Shown: positions 32,335 to 44,035 of the stretch, piece after piece
Layout: each line of letters opens with the position of its first letter
Numbering within the stretch: position 1 is the first letter of the stretch
Assembly: GCA_039621445.1 (NCBI GenBank)
Contig: CP154956.1
Span: 66,852,257 to 66,916,256 of the forward strand
Direction: 5' to 3'
DNA from: Euglena gracilis
Taxonomy: Eukaryota; Euglenida; Euglenophyceae; Euglenales
Length of the DNA stretch: 64,000 bases
The notes under the pieces: model-generated
The model's database searches: none
What the model saw: only the letters and a program-made list of their open reading frames with translations
What the model was told of the DNA's origin: nothing
Position numbers and translations under genes: made by a program

Positions 32335-32960
32335 GTGTGTGGCGCTGCTTTGCGGCACGCTGAGCGTGCCTTGCAGGAGGGTTTTTTCCTCTCTCAGTGC
32401 TGTTCCATTGGGCAATGAATTTTTTTGGTGTTTTGAACTGCTCCAATTTGGTTTTATGCTTTTCATTTTGTATGTTTGAAAATTTTATCGTTTATCTTTT
32501 GGGGGTGTTTGATTCAAATTTTAAGGTGGTTCTAAAATCGAATCACAAGGAAAATATGCAAATAAAGGATCGTTCCAAAGCACCGAGGGGAATTTTCGGA
32601 CGGTGAAGACTTTATGGAAATTGAATAAGATTTGATTAAATTGTCGTCAATTGTCGGGTTAAATCCTGCAACATGGTGGGGGAAATCCTGACAAAATTAT
32701 CTCCAGAATTTTGCTACCCCCTCAAATGTCCCCTTTCTCAGCAGTCGGCACCAGCCTTTGGAAAGAAATGACAAAGCTCTTCCTTTTGAAAAGGAATGAA
32801 ATATGTGACTGATATATTTACCCTGTGGAAAACACATGACACAAAGAATGCAGTGGTTTAATTCAAATGGCTCTGACTATTTGGGCTATTTTTTTATGCT
32901 TAGTTTTTGGAACAAATTTGTCTCTGCCCAATCCTCCCAAGTCAGAGGTTAAGCACCTAC

Positions 32961-33314
32961 CAGGGCATCCCTTAAACCGGAGGGCACCCCATCCCCTGCC
33001 AGCCAAGCCAGCCAAGAGCCTTTTCGGACCCCCCATCAACAAGTTTGAATTATTTTCTGGGGTGCAAAATGGGCCAAAAATGGGTAAAAATGGGTCGGAT
33101 TTGGGCTGGCCAGGACAAATTTGGGGCCAAGAAATCGATTTTTTGCACAATTGGTTTGGCAGTTTTTTTTGGCGCATTTTTGGAGTTTCAATTTTTTTGG
33201 AACCCGGTTCTGGCCCAGTTCCACCCGGGGACCCCCAGGGGGGAGGGGGGAGGCTCAAGTTCTGGAGCCTCCGAGCTGGACCCCCGGGGGGGGGGGTCAC
33301 TAAGCGATGCCCTG
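32961..33314. mobile_element. TIR element, TSD GCACCTAC
   Basis: Perfect duplications GCACCTAC at 32953-32960 and 33315-33322. Terminal repeats CAGGGCATCCCTTA and TAAGCGATGCCCTG. Lies in an intron of gene 4. I could not show frame restoration here. A strong donor (ACTG|GTGAGA, 33363) just downstream hints at a missed exon. Confidence 0.88.
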
Positions 33315-33930
33315 GCACCTACCCAAGCGCCTGCTGTGGCCAGGCACCCCAAATTAGAAACTGGTGAGAAACAGTATTTTTAATTGATTTTATTTCTAAC
33401 CGTTTCAGTTGCTTTGGCTGCTTCTTGTTGATAAGTTCAATTTGAAGGTATCAATTTCACTTTTATATTAGGGTGAAAGTCTTCTCATCTTTGGCTTCCA
33501 AGCCTCATCATCCACTTCTGTTTGAGCTTTGGTTGTAAGTTGCATCATTGACTCACCACTCATCACCATTCACCTCAGCAATGAGCCACCTTATCAGTAT
33601 TAATGTGAATCAATGTGATTCATGTGCGGCGCGCAGGCCATTTAGAAATCGTCATGAAAGAAAGCAGAAGACAAAGAAGCAAATATTTTTTTTTGATTTT
33701 TGATTTTGATTTTTGATTATTCGTTTGGGTCGGATGAACATTTGCTCATGAATAAAATGTCACAATCTTTATCTGGTTTTGAGGCTTCTTAAAAAAACGC
33801 ATTTTAGTAACATCTTTGATAATTATCCAGTGCAGTTTTCCCTCAGCAACTACCACCGTCTTGAAGTCCCCCCAATTTTCGGAAAGAAAATGTGCATCGG
33901 TTACATGCCGTGTGGGTTCTCTGACCTCAG

Positions 33931-34002
33931 GAAAGTCTGGGCTGGGCTGCGGTGAAGGTGGTGGACGCCGAGCAGCGCGGGAGGGCTCTGGCCATCCTGC
34001 AG
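33931..34002 (+). CDS. Gene 4 (Maelstrom), HMG-box-like region, part 2
   Basis: Acceptor CTGACCTCAG, 24 codons ESLGWAAVKVVDAEQRGRAL..., donor GTGCGT. Phase 0 both sides. The W ... E/Q-R ... A-h pattern fits the third HMG-box helix region. Confidence 0.6.
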
Positions 34003-34926
34003 GTGCGTTCACATGCAAGGTTGAAAGGTGGCAACGGGTCGATGAATATCTTACATCTCTTGGCTGGGCAACATGGCGTGGAGTGCGGTCGTTTTCTGCT
34101 GTCAAAATGTCTTGTCTTCTGTCCCCAATCAAGAAATTGGATCCAGGAAGCGATGCCGGAAACTGTGTTCTGACACACCTGCACCTGTGCCTTGTCGGTC
34201 ACAGGAGCATACCCAGGTTCAGGAACTGGTGGACGTTGACGATGCGATTGCTTAAGGTTTTGGTCAAGGGTCAAAGGGAATTCTTTTTCCAATCCTCCGT
34301 CCAAATCCGGTCTTGCAATCCTTTTTCCCCTGTTATTTCACATTTGTCCATCAAGGGTGAGATGTGGATTTACCGGGGGGATTGGAAGCCGGAAAAGTGG
34401 TTTGGGAAAAATTCCCGGAACAAAATCCTGCCAAAAATTTCCGGACCTTTTTGGCCGAGACGGCCAAATTTTTCCACGTTGTTTTTGTGCATATGTTTCC
34501 AAAAAAATGCGTGTTCATGCGCATTTTATTGTGCATTTTTTCAAAAAATACGCATTTTTTCGAATTTGTACCGCATTTTTGCAGATTTTTTTCGCATTTT
34601 TTTTGTGTATTTTTTCAAGGCTACACATCCCCCCCTGCACCTGCGACGCTTTCCTGTTCATCACTGCTGATGAGCTTCAGATTTGGGTTCGAATCATGTG
34701 GTGGGGCTTCCAATGAGTGGTGTCATGTGATATTCATATTCCTTTTTCACAGTCTGCTAATTTTTTTGTTAAAATTCTGCCAAATATTTCCAGACCGTTT
34801 TGGCTGTGACTGCCAAGTTTTTCTGTCGGCAAATTTTTTTTCTCACCTCCATCTTTTTGGCACCAATTCCTCCCCTCTAAATTGATTTCCTCGTTTCTTT
34901 GTCCTCTCTCCCCATTTGCAAAAAAG

Positions 34927-35025
34927 GAGCAGTCGTATGGAGTTGACGCTACGGAGCGTGACCCCCTGAAGAAGCAGACAAAGAGCAAGTCTTTGTCCAC
35001 CTCCCCGCCCCCTGTCTCGGCAAAG
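34927..35025 (+). CDS. Gene 4 (Maelstrom), basic linker exon
   Basis: Acceptor GCAAAAAAG, 33 codons EQSYGVDATERDPLKKQTKS... SPPPVSAK, donor GTTGGA. Phase 0 both sides. Basic, Ser/Pro-rich linker between the HMG-like and MAEL parts, as in animal Maelstrom. Confidence 0.65.
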
Positions 35026-35742
35026 GTTGGAAACCTTGTGCTCAATTTGCTGTGCAAACACTGTCATCCTGGGCAGACAGGCAGAGAAAGAAATCCGAGT
35101 TAGCAAGGATGCCTGTTTTGTGAACATCATTGTTTATGCAAGGCGTGCATAGAAGGCTTGAACCTTAACCTCAAAAAACAGACCCCTGCTTAGGATTTTT
35201 TGGGCAAGGTTAAGAACAGATCACCTGTGAATCTGTTTAAATGCTCCAAAATGGGTTTATTTTATTTTATTTGTTTACACCTGTTTTTTTATGAGAATTG
35301 AGAAATCTTGTGTTTGGGCTTATTATTTCTGGGCCTCCTTGTGAAGTTTTTTTTATGGCCGAAGTTTTCAGCGAAGAATCCAAAAAAAATACCCTCCTCC
35401 AAATGAGACCCCCCCCCCCATTTTGCCACCGACCCAAAGTTCACCCAGGGTTTTATTCTTTAGGGGGTGGGGCAGAGACAGAGGATCAGATGTTGACGGT
35501 GGCCACCTGTCAGTCTTCACAAACAGTCAAATTCCTGGGCTTTTTGTCAGCTTCATTGATCGACCTTGTGCAGTGATTGGATGCATCATTGCATTTTTTT
35601 TTTGCCTGATTCAGTTTGAAAGTTGCCGCTCAAAGGGCAGTCATTCAGCCCTACTCCCACCATCGCTGTTGTTTTTTGCCGCTGCTCTTGTCATTGTCAT
35701 TGTCATCCTTTGTGCACATATGTTTTGTCTTCCTCCGCACAG

Positions 35743-35844
35743 GTTCAGCAGAAGCAGGCACACGATGAAATGTTGGCAAAAGTGACGGCACTCTTGCAGG
35801 AAGCTGGGTTGGACCAGGTTCCTTTGTATTTCATTGATTTCGAG
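35743..35844 (+). CDS. Gene 4 (Maelstrom), start of MAEL domain
   Basis: Acceptor CCTCCGCACAG, 34 codons: a helix VQQKQAHDEMLAKVTALLQE, then the first strand VPLYFIDFE ending at donor GTGTCT. The strand corresponds to the first beta-strand of the RNase H-like MAEL fold. Phase 0 both sides. Confidence 0.7.
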
Positions 35845-36139
35845 GTGTCTCCCACGTTTGTGACGTGCGATGTATTACGTTTGGAAATGCTGGTTGAAAT
35901 TTGAGCCCCAACGCCTCACCCAAAGTGACGCCCAAATGTCCCATTGTAATATGTTTTTGGCGAGGTACACCTTGAAATGGCATTCCCTGTGGCGTTTGGT
36001 TTGAGAAGAAAACAGCAGCAGCAACCACAGAAACCTTCTCCCAGCCGGATGCAGTAGTTTGTTTGTTTTTTTTCTTTTTCTTTCGAATTTCGTTGCCTAA
36101 GGAGTTGGAAGTAGACAAGTGGGATTAATAAATGAGAAT

Positions 36140-36300
36140 TGTATGTGTGTGTGTGCGTGTATACATGTATACATATGTGTGTTTTTGTGCACATGTGTAT
36201 GTGTATGTGTATGGGTATGGGTGTGTGTATGTGTATGTATATGTTTATGTACATGTGTGTATATATACACATACAATACACACACATGGACACACATTTA
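36140..36300. repeat. GTATGT/GTGTGT microsatellite
   Basis: About 150 bases of degenerate (GT)(AT) repeat immediately upstream of the next exon. It lies within the intron. Confidence 0.95.
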
Positions 36301-36335
36301 CACGTTTGTATGTACGTGTATATTATTTTTTTCAG

Positions 36336-36441
36336 CTGGCTTGCAACGCTTCTGGGATATCGATTCCCACCGAGCTGGCGATCATTCGGTGTACGCTGCG
36401 AGAGGGAGAAAGCCATTCTTTCCACCGATTCATACACCCCG
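36336..36441 (+). CDS. Gene 4 (Maelstrom), core MAEL exon with zinc-ligand Glu
   Basis: Acceptor TTTTTTTCAG, 35 codons plus one base, donor GTGTGT. Contains IPTELAIIRCTLREGES and FHRFIHP. This matches the family core P-x-E-[IL]-[GA]-x-[IV]-[RK]-[YC]-[ST]-L-x-E-G ... F-H-x-F-I-x-P-G. The Glu is the first residue of the ECHC zinc site known from insect MAEL structures. Phase 0 in, 1 out; the split codon restores Gly with the next exon. Confidence 0.85.
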
Positions 36442-36679
36442 GTGTGTTTTTTTTGTCTTGTGTCCATTTGGGCGTCCAGAGGAACGACCAATACGCCGGA
36501 TATTCCCACCCACAGGAGGTGGAGGTGCGTAATTTTGAGTCCATCTCAGTCCAGGGTCGCCATATTGTGTGTATGTGTTTGTGTGAGGTGCGTTTGTATT
36601 ATAAGTAATTACACAAACATATTGATAATATTCACGAGATTCAAAGAAATAATTCTATGTTTAATATATATTTTCTTTT

Positions 36680-37010
36680 AAGGTGTTGGCGTATGAATAT
36701 TAATATTAATATGATTATAAATATTTAATTAGATATTAATAGATAGATAATAATATTTTTATTAATATTAATATCAACATTAATATGAATTCATATTCAT
36801 ATTAAAATAATTATTAATACCCATATTAATATGATATGAATATGAACATGAATATGAATATGAATATGAGTATGAATATGAAGATTAATGTGAATGTGAA
36901 CAATATATATTTTCTATGTATATGTTATTAATATATATTTTTATTAAAATGTTACGCATGAATATTAATATGATTATGAATATTTAATTAATATTAATAT
37001 CAACATTAAT
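36680..37010. repeat. AT-rich satellite (TTAATATTAATATGAATATGAA)
   Basis: About 330 bases of TAATAT / GAATAT repeats almost free of C, unlike all its surroundings. Lies in a MAEL intron. Confidence 0.92.
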
Positions 37011-37730
37011 TTGGTGGAGTGGTGGCATTATTTTTGCATTTGTTGGGTTGGATACAGAGCAAAATTTCATTTTCAAATATGAAGACAGCCTGACCTGCAA
37101 CGCTATCCAGTTGCGTTTGCCTGACAGCCAAAGAAGCACGCTAACCTTGTCACACACTAAATTTTGTCATTGCATTCGCACCATCAGCGTTTGCTGATCC
37201 TGCACCTCACCCAAGGTATTTCCCTTCTCTGTGAGACAGGTCTGGCTCATGCCAATGGCGCATTTTAACTTGAAAGACCCCCGTGTCCCGGGCCAGGCAC
37301 TGGTATGGGTTTCAGTGCAAAGTGCTGGATTTTTTTTTTGGCAATTCCGTCACACAGCCCATTTTTTGGGGGGGGATTGGTTCCCAGGGTTCGATATAAG
37401 GAGGATGTATGGGGTTTAGATGGGAGGACGGGTTCCAGACCCCACCCACCAGCCCCCCCCCCCCGAGACCATCCCCCCAAAAGCCAAAATTTTCCTTCCG
37501 GCGCTTTGCGCAGAAAAGTTTTGCATTTTTTTTGACAAATTTTTGCCCCTATATTGAACCCTGGGGTCCCCCCGGCGGTCTCGCACCGGGCTGGGTGGGC
37601 GGTGGGCCTCCCGGGGTTTTAAAAAGGAGCCTGGTGGGTGGGGATGCAGGCACCATAGACCAGTGGATGCACAGCATGTCTCTTTGTCTGCCTCCCAGCC
37701 TTGCTTCTGACCTACCCGCCTGATTTGCAG

Positions 37731-37820
37731 GTGTACTTCCGTCAGAGCTCCAGCACACCGCTGCCTACATCAGCATGAACCTCACGGGCATCCCGTACAA
37801 GAACTTTGCGTTGTTTGACA
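37731..37820 (+). CDS. Gene 4 (Maelstrom), MAEL exon with T-x-x-G-I-P
   Basis: Acceptor TGATTTGCAG, donor GTGTGG. Reads VLPSELQHTAAYISMN, then LTGIPYKNFALFD. This lines up with the family segment P-x-G-x5-A-x7-(T)H-x-I-P-x-x-N-F that directly follows FIxPG. Phase 1 in and out, consistent with both neighbours. Confidence 0.8.
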
Positions 37821-38109
37821 GTGTGGCTTGTCAAGGAAGGACATTTTCTTTCAGAGTTTCTAATTTTTACAAGGATTTTTCTGGCACCAGTGCGTTACAA
37901 AAAAGTCTGAGTCTTTTGTAAGCCGAAGGAGACCCTATCGCCCGTGGGGTCCGAAAGCCAGTGCTTCTTTTTTTTTAATACAGCCAGCTGCACCCAGTCG
38001 AGCTGTAGAACCTGACTGTGGCCCCAAATGCGAGGAAAGAGGCCCAGCCAGGAATCCCCTCCGTCAATGCAGAAAATTTCGGAGAGACGCAAGAAAATAT
38101 TTTCAAAAA

Positions 38110-38230
38110 AACTCCTAAAATGGTTGATCCCAACCCCCCCCCCCTGAATAAGACCCCCAAAAATAAGGCCTCCTGCCGATTTTCAGCAAAAATACAAAAA
38201 CTAGATCACCCCCAAATAAGACACCCCCAT
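38110..38230 (+). repeat. AAATAAGACC words
   Basis: AATAAGACCCCC, AAAATAAGGCC and AAATAAGACACCCCC around a TTTTCAGCAAAAA core, related to the element at 10745. Fragment only. Confidence 0.55.
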
Positions 38231-38552
38231 CGGCTTTTTTTTATATGAAAATACGAAAAAAAAAACCCCCTAGAATTGTGAAAATGGGCCCCCATAGTGG
38301 GCGATCATTTGGATTTTTTTTCTTCGACTTTGCCCATTTTGCATGTGTTAAAAAAGTTAGCATTTTGAGACATTTTTTGCAACTCCCCTTTTTGGACCTA
38401 TTTTTGAACCCTTGCGCCGAAAGGCTTTTTCGTTCGAATTTTTCAAAAATTTTCACACAGAAGCGCCCCCACCCCCAAACACTAAGAGCACTATTAAAGT
38501 AACTCCCCCCCAAAGCCCCAGGTGCACTCACTTTTCAGGAGTGTTTCTGAAA

Positions 38553-38965
38553 AGTATGTATGAATGTATGTATGAATGTATGTATGTATGTATGTATGTA
38601 TGTATGTATGTATGTATGTATGTATGTATGTATGTATGTATGTATGTATGTATGTATGTATGTATGTATGTATGTATGTATGTATGTATGTATGTCTGTG
38701 TGTGTATGTATGTATGTATGTATGTATGTATGTATGTATGTATGTATGTATGTATGTATGTATGTATGTATGTATGTATGTATGTATGTATGTATGTATG
38801 TATGTATGTATGTCTGTGTGTGTATGTATGTATGTATGTATGTATGTATGTATGTATGTATGTATGTATGTATGTATGTATGTATGTATGTGTGTATGTA
38901 TGTATGTATGTATGATTGTATGATTGTATGTATGTATGTATGTATGTGTATGTGTGTGTATGTAC
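38553..38965. repeat. (TATG)n microsatellite, ~400 bp
   Basis: About 100 TATG units with rare TCTG/TGTG variants, in the intron before the next exon. The Tyr/Met/Cys/Val and Ile/His/Thr open frames over it are artefacts, but on + one of them runs into the exon at 39056. Confidence 0.98.
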
Positions 38966-39055
38966 ATACGTACGCACGTACGTACATATGGATGTATATG
39001 TGTGTATGGATTCTCCCTCCGTTGTTTCCCCCTTCTTTTGGTTCCTCCACCCCAG

Positions 39056-39175
39056 AGGACTATGCACGCACCTGGAGGGAGCTGCAGGAGTTTGTGCTGC
39101 CGGGCGGTCTGGTGGTGGCGAAGGACAAGGGTACAGAGGAGCGGGCCCTGCAGTGGTTGTGTGACCGCGTCGAAG
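39056..39175 (+). CDS. Gene 4 (Maelstrom), MAEL exon
   Basis: Acceptor CTCCACCCCAG, 40 codons DYARTWRELQEFVLPGGLVV, then ALQWLCDRVE, donor GTCCGG. Matches the family pattern L-x-x-F-[IV] ... [IV]-[VYF]-x-K-x-D-[DK] ... V-x-W/C-L. Phase 1 in and out; GC3 very high. Confidence 0.75.
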
Positions 39176-40679
39176 GTCCGGGGCCCTGCCCAGATGAGGG
39201 GGGGGGGGGCGCAGGGCTGTCACATGAAAATATGTTGTTACGATGATTCAAGGCATTTGTTGTGGTTGTTATGGGGGGTTGATGGGTTCTGAGATTGCTG
39301 GTCAGCCTTTCAGAGGAGCATTCGACACCAAAAAATATCAATGACACAAAAAAACTTGGCGCAACCAACTTGTCGCAAATTTCGTTGCAACTATCAGCAC
39401 CCAAAGCATTGGCCCCAGAAACGACTTGGTAGCTCAAAGCACATTGTTGTTTTATGCTGGGGGTGGGGTCACCTCCAGCTTAAGAAAGAATCTAGTTCAG
39501 GAGATACATGCAAAACCCCAGTGGTTCTCTCTTTGCCCAAATACATTCAAAATTTTTCTCCACATTTGGTATCTTTGACGTTTTCGTTGTTTAAAAGCCC
39601 AAGCCCAAGAGGTTCAGAATCCTGCCCACAAATTTCAAGAATCTTGTGAAAGAGTATCCCTGCCCATTGATTGAAATTCACTCGGGTGAAATAGATGGGT
39701 TGGTTGTGCGGTTGTTGGGTTCTCCCTTTTAAAATGCTTTGCACAGAGTCCCATCCATGCTGCACAGAAAGTGTTATTTTCGGCAATTTCCTGTTTTGGT
39801 AATTAAATCCAAATGCCAAATTTCGGGTGCTGTGTGCCCAGAACCTCGAAACCTACAGGTCTAATTGAATCATCGTCCAAATTTCATCATCCATCGTCCA
39901 GATTCGACACCTGAAGCGTCGAACCCGGATGAAGATGTGATCGCGAGGTCATGGGGTGGGCTGATTTAGGGGTCAACCTGGGGTCGGCCCATGCCCCAAG
40001 TCGATCGATTCTGACAGGCGACCCGAAGGCAAACAAATCAGGGGGGGGGGTCGACTGCATAGGCTTGGTGGGGCGGGGTCAGGGTTTGATAGAGGGCGTG
40101 ATAGGTGAGGCTGTCACCCCACCCTTCTGCACCAGAGGGGGGGTCCAGGCAGCCCAACTGCCAAGGGGGGTCCGGAAGTGCCCATTTTTGGTCGTTTTTT
40201 GGGGGGTCAAAATGGGTACCGCGCCACTGTACCCCTGAACCGGAGGGGATCCGACCCCCCCACTTGCTTTTCTATCAAAGCCTGACGGGGGTCAACTCCC
40301 ACTCGAAATGTGGGGGGGGGGGGGTCGCCACCATGGCTATGAATTAGGCAGCCGCCAATGTGGCCCCTCGATCCCCCTCTCCTCTGAGCCTCACCAAAAT
40401 TTTTCCTTTTTTTCAACCCCATAAAAATTCCTGCAATCAATTGGATGAGATTTTTTCCAGCACTTCTTCGATGAGGATCGCCAAAATGGCCACAGAAAGT
40501 AATTCCCCCACATTTTCTCAAAGGGCACATCCCCTGAACCAGGTTTTGAATAGTGCTGAGCTCACCCACCCCTTCATTGACACCCCCATATAAACCGGTG
40601 CACTCCATGGAGCTCTGTTGACTGAAATGCAAAGGTTTTGCGCCCGAAACAGGGCGCCAATACACCTTTTCCGGGTCTG

Positions 40680-40995
40680 GATGCCCAAAAGCAGCGCTTT
40701 GAGCGAAATTTTTTTTCGATTGTTTCGACTTTTTTGACCCAAAAATGACCGGAAGTGAGTGGGTTGACAGCCCAAAACGGGGCGCTGGCCGATCGAAAAA
40801 CGCTCATTTTTCGGCCCAAAAACAGTTTTTCTGGGTCCAGGAGGCCCAAAAACATCGTTTCGGGCAAAAAAAAAATTCGATTTTTTTCGACTTTTTTTGA
40901 CCCGAAAATGTTCCAAAGTCATTGGGTTGATTTTTCTGGGTTCGGGAGGCCCAAAAACATCGTTTCGGGCAAAAAAATTTTTTTCGACTTTTTTG
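40680..40995. repeat. ~110-bp tandem block (AGGCCCAAAAACATCGTTTC)
   Basis: Three imperfect units sharing TTTTTCTGGGT(C/T)C(A/G)GGAGGCC and TCGACTTTTTTGACCC. A related unit starts again at 41515. Confidence 0.85.
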
Positions 40996-41515
40996 ACCCA
41001 TGATGACCATCATGGGTCATCATGCACATCATGGGTCATGATGGCCATCATGGGTCATGATGCGTATCATGGGTCATGATGGCCATCATGGGACATGATG
41101 GCCATCCTGGGTCGTGATGGCCATCATGCGTCATGATGGCCATCATGGGTCATGATGGCCATCATGGGTCATGATGCGCATCATGGGTCATCGTGCGCAT
41201 CATGGGTCATGATGCCCATTATGGGTCATCATGGGCATCATGGGTCATGATGGCCATCCTGGGACATGATGGCCATCCTGGGTCATGATGGCCATCATGG
41301 GTCATGATGGCATCATGGGTCATCATGCGCATCATGGGTCATGATGGCCATCGTGGGACATGATGGCCATCTGGGTCATGATGGCCATCATGGGTCATCA
41401 TGGCCATCATGGGTCATGATGGGCATCATGACCCATGATTGGCATCATGCGTCATGATGCCCATCATGGGTCATCATGGGCATCCTGGTCATCACGGGTC
41501 ATGATGGCCATGATG
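40990..41515. repeat. Palindromic ATCATGGGTCATGATGGCC minisatellite
   Basis: About 25 units of ~19-20 bases, each containing self-complementary TGATGGCCATCA. Variants GCGCATC and GGGCATC alternate. Confidence 0.97.
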
Positions 41516-41629
41516 GTTGAAAAACGCCCATTTTCGGCTCGAAAACCCTTTTTCCGGGTCCGGGAGGCCAAGAAGCATGGTTTTGGGGAAATTTTTTCCG
41601 AAAATTTTCGCCTTTTTTGGCCGAAAACG

Positions 41630-42010
41630 GCTAAAACGGCTAAGTCCACCAGTGGAAAAAGTGTACAAAATGGCCAAAATCGGCCGAAAAACGGCCGTAT
41701 CTCGGGCTACGCGAACAGTTGCGGGGAAATCAAAATACCGGTGGATGGAGTGTTCCAAGGGCTTCAAATTGGGTCTCCAGATTTCCTTTGATTTTGCATT
41801 ATTTTGGAGAAAATTTGAAAATATTGATTTTTGGCCGAATTTTGGCCAAAAACGGCTAAGTCAGACAGTGGGAAAAGTGTACAAAATTGCCCGTTGGCCG
41901 AAAACGGCCGTATCTCGGGCTAGGCGGGGAGTTGCGGGGAAATCAAAATACCAGCAGATGGGGCGTTCCAAGGGCTTCAAATTAGGTCTCCGGACATTTC
42001 CTTTGACTTG
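41630..42010. repeat. Two ~185-bp direct repeats
   Basis: Both carry CGGCTAAGTC, AAAAGTGTACAAAAT, ACGGCCGTATCTCGGGCTA and TTCCAAGGGCTTCAAATT. Spacing about 190 bases. Non-coding. Confidence 0.88.
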
Positions 42011-43209
42011 GCTTCATTTTGGAGATATTTTGAAAATTGACATTTTTTGGCCGAAATGGCAGAGTCCAAAGGGGGGGGGCGGGTAAATCCTACCCAGTTT
42101 GGACCCCTTCGCGCGTGAATAACTCGGGCCTGGCGGGGAGTTGGGGGTCAAACCCAGGTGATTCGGAAACTAGAAATCCAGTCGCTCGCGACTGAAAAAA
42201 AAATTTCGGGAACCGGGCCGGGATCATGGTGATAATCCATCCGTTCCCGAGGTGGCCCCGACCCGGGGGGGGGGGGCGGAGTGGGGGGGGGTCGAGGGGG
42301 GGGTTTCGCCAGTGGTAAGCTTCGCTCTTACCCATAAAGGGATAAGAGCTCAGCGACCCCCTCTTAACCCCAAGTCTGTGGCAAACAAAACATCCCAAAA
42401 AAAATCGCATGGCAAGGGGCCACGCGACGTGGCAAGGGGTTCGGCGACGAGGGAGGTCAGTGGGGGGGGAGGGGTGTAGCATACCTCCTTGCTCACACAG
42501 TTACCAAGCCGCACATTGCACCTTGAATAAAACCAAAGCAGGAAGAAAATTATTTTTTCTTTGTCTCAAAAATCCCTGTCCAAACGTTTTATATTCTTGT
42601 CCAAAAGTTGCACTAATTTGTCCAAAAGCTCCAGAAAGCCCTGGGTTCTAGATGCAAGCATGCATTTGTGTGTGGGTGTCAACAAGCCTTTGCGCGGCTA
42701 CTCTGTTTTATTCAGCCATTCCCTGTCTGAGACAGAGCATATTACCCAAAAGGTCGCCGCTTTTCCCCTTTGATTTTTTGCGTGTGTTGGCATGTTCGTT
42801 GGCACGTTGCGCCAATGGTATGCGGGTGATTTGAAACGTCTGGGGACCAAATTGCATTATTCCAATTCTTATCCCTTGGGACCCCAAAATGAAATTTTTC
42901 TGACAGAACACAGCTTTGGGCAGCAACCACCAGTTTACCTGAGGTGCGAGGTCCACTTCAGTCATTGTTATGGAAAGATTAAAAAAAAACGTCTCCTCTG
43001 ACCCTGTGGGTTGACCCCCTCGGAGCGGGGGGGGGGGTCATGGGTGGGTGGGATTTCAACACAAAGAGGTGGGTCGGTTCAGGCCCGGGAAAAGTGCCCT
43101 CAGGGTCACTCAGTGAACTTTCGTTGCCGAGTCGCATGCGAGTTGCATGATCTGTTGGTTGGCTTTTGGTCATCACCAACCCCGGCTGAGCGCCGAAACG
43201 GCTGGGGAG

Positions 43210-43367
43210 GGCCCCGGCGGGGACCGCACCGGGACGCCCTGGGGTGGCTGAAGCAGCGGCCCGGCCCCCTCCAGGGCGTCGGCATTGTCGACTACAGCGA
43301 CCTCCTGGGGGTGCTTCGCCGTATGGCGAATGTCGCTCCTCCCGAGGACAAAGCCCCGACCCCACAG
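43210..43367 (+). CDS. Gene 4 (Maelstrom), MAEL exon
   Basis: 52 codons ending at CAG|GTCTCG. Contains PHRDALGWLKQ and GVGIVDYSDLLGVLRRM, which fits the family segment L-x-x-[VI]-x-D-L-[VL] after the W-C-L helix. The start used (GGGGAG acceptor) is chosen because its phase (1) fits the previous exon. CTCCAG at 43275 is a better-looking acceptor but the wrong phase. Phase 0 out. Confidence 0.65.
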
Positions 43368-43394
43368 GTCTCGCAACCCCTCCTCAGCTAAACC

Positions 43395-44035
43395 CCCCCC
43401 CCATTTAAACCGACCCGTCGGTTTAGGACTTTTGGGTTGGCGGAAATCCTGGAGGGGGTCGGTTTAGACGGGGGGTCGGTTTCAGGGGGAGCACACGGCT
43501 GGCCGACGACGTGACGGAAGCGGGTTGATGTTAGCAAGGCAATTTCAATTGGCAAATGCCCGATTTGGTCGGCCAATTCCTAACTTTGAGTGACAAATGC
43601 CTAATTTGGGATGCAAATTCTTAATTTTCGGGGGCAAATGCTGAATTTTGGGTGTAATATCCAATTTTTGGTGGCAAACTGCCTAATTTTGGGTGCAAAC
43701 TTCAAATTTTAGATAGCAAATGCCTAATTTTGTAATTTTTGGGTTCCAACACCAAATTTTCGGAGGAAAATGCCCAATTTGAGGTGCAAACTCCAAAATT
43801 TGGAAGCAAATGCCTAATTTTGGGTTTAAAATCCCAATTTTGGGTCATCAATACTAACTATTCAATGAGCATGGACGCTCTTTCCGTTGGCGGCTTCTAT
43901 TATGTTGTGCATGTTTGTCGTCCAACTTGCCATGGGTCGGTTTATTTCTTTTTTTGGTTGAAATTCTGCAATGGGTCGGTTTGGAAGGGTAGGTCGGTTT
44001 AGAAGGGGAGTCGGTTTAAATGGGGGGGGGTTTAC
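43395..44035. repeat. GTCGGTTTA word element with internal ~30-bp repeat
   Basis: Ends carry AAACCGACC / GGTCGGTTTAGA(A)GGGG words next to C or G runs. The core (43550-43850) is about ten copies of GCAAATGCCTAATTTTGGGT. Confidence 0.75.

Noticed and set aside
38553-39223. Long Tyr/Met/Cys/Val and Ile/His/Thr open frames on both strands
   Set aside because: They are translations of the (TATG)n microsatellite; only the part after 39056 on + is kept as an exon.
40990-41515. Array considered as CRISPR
   Set aside because: Units are contiguous, without unique spacers; eukaryotic minisatellite.
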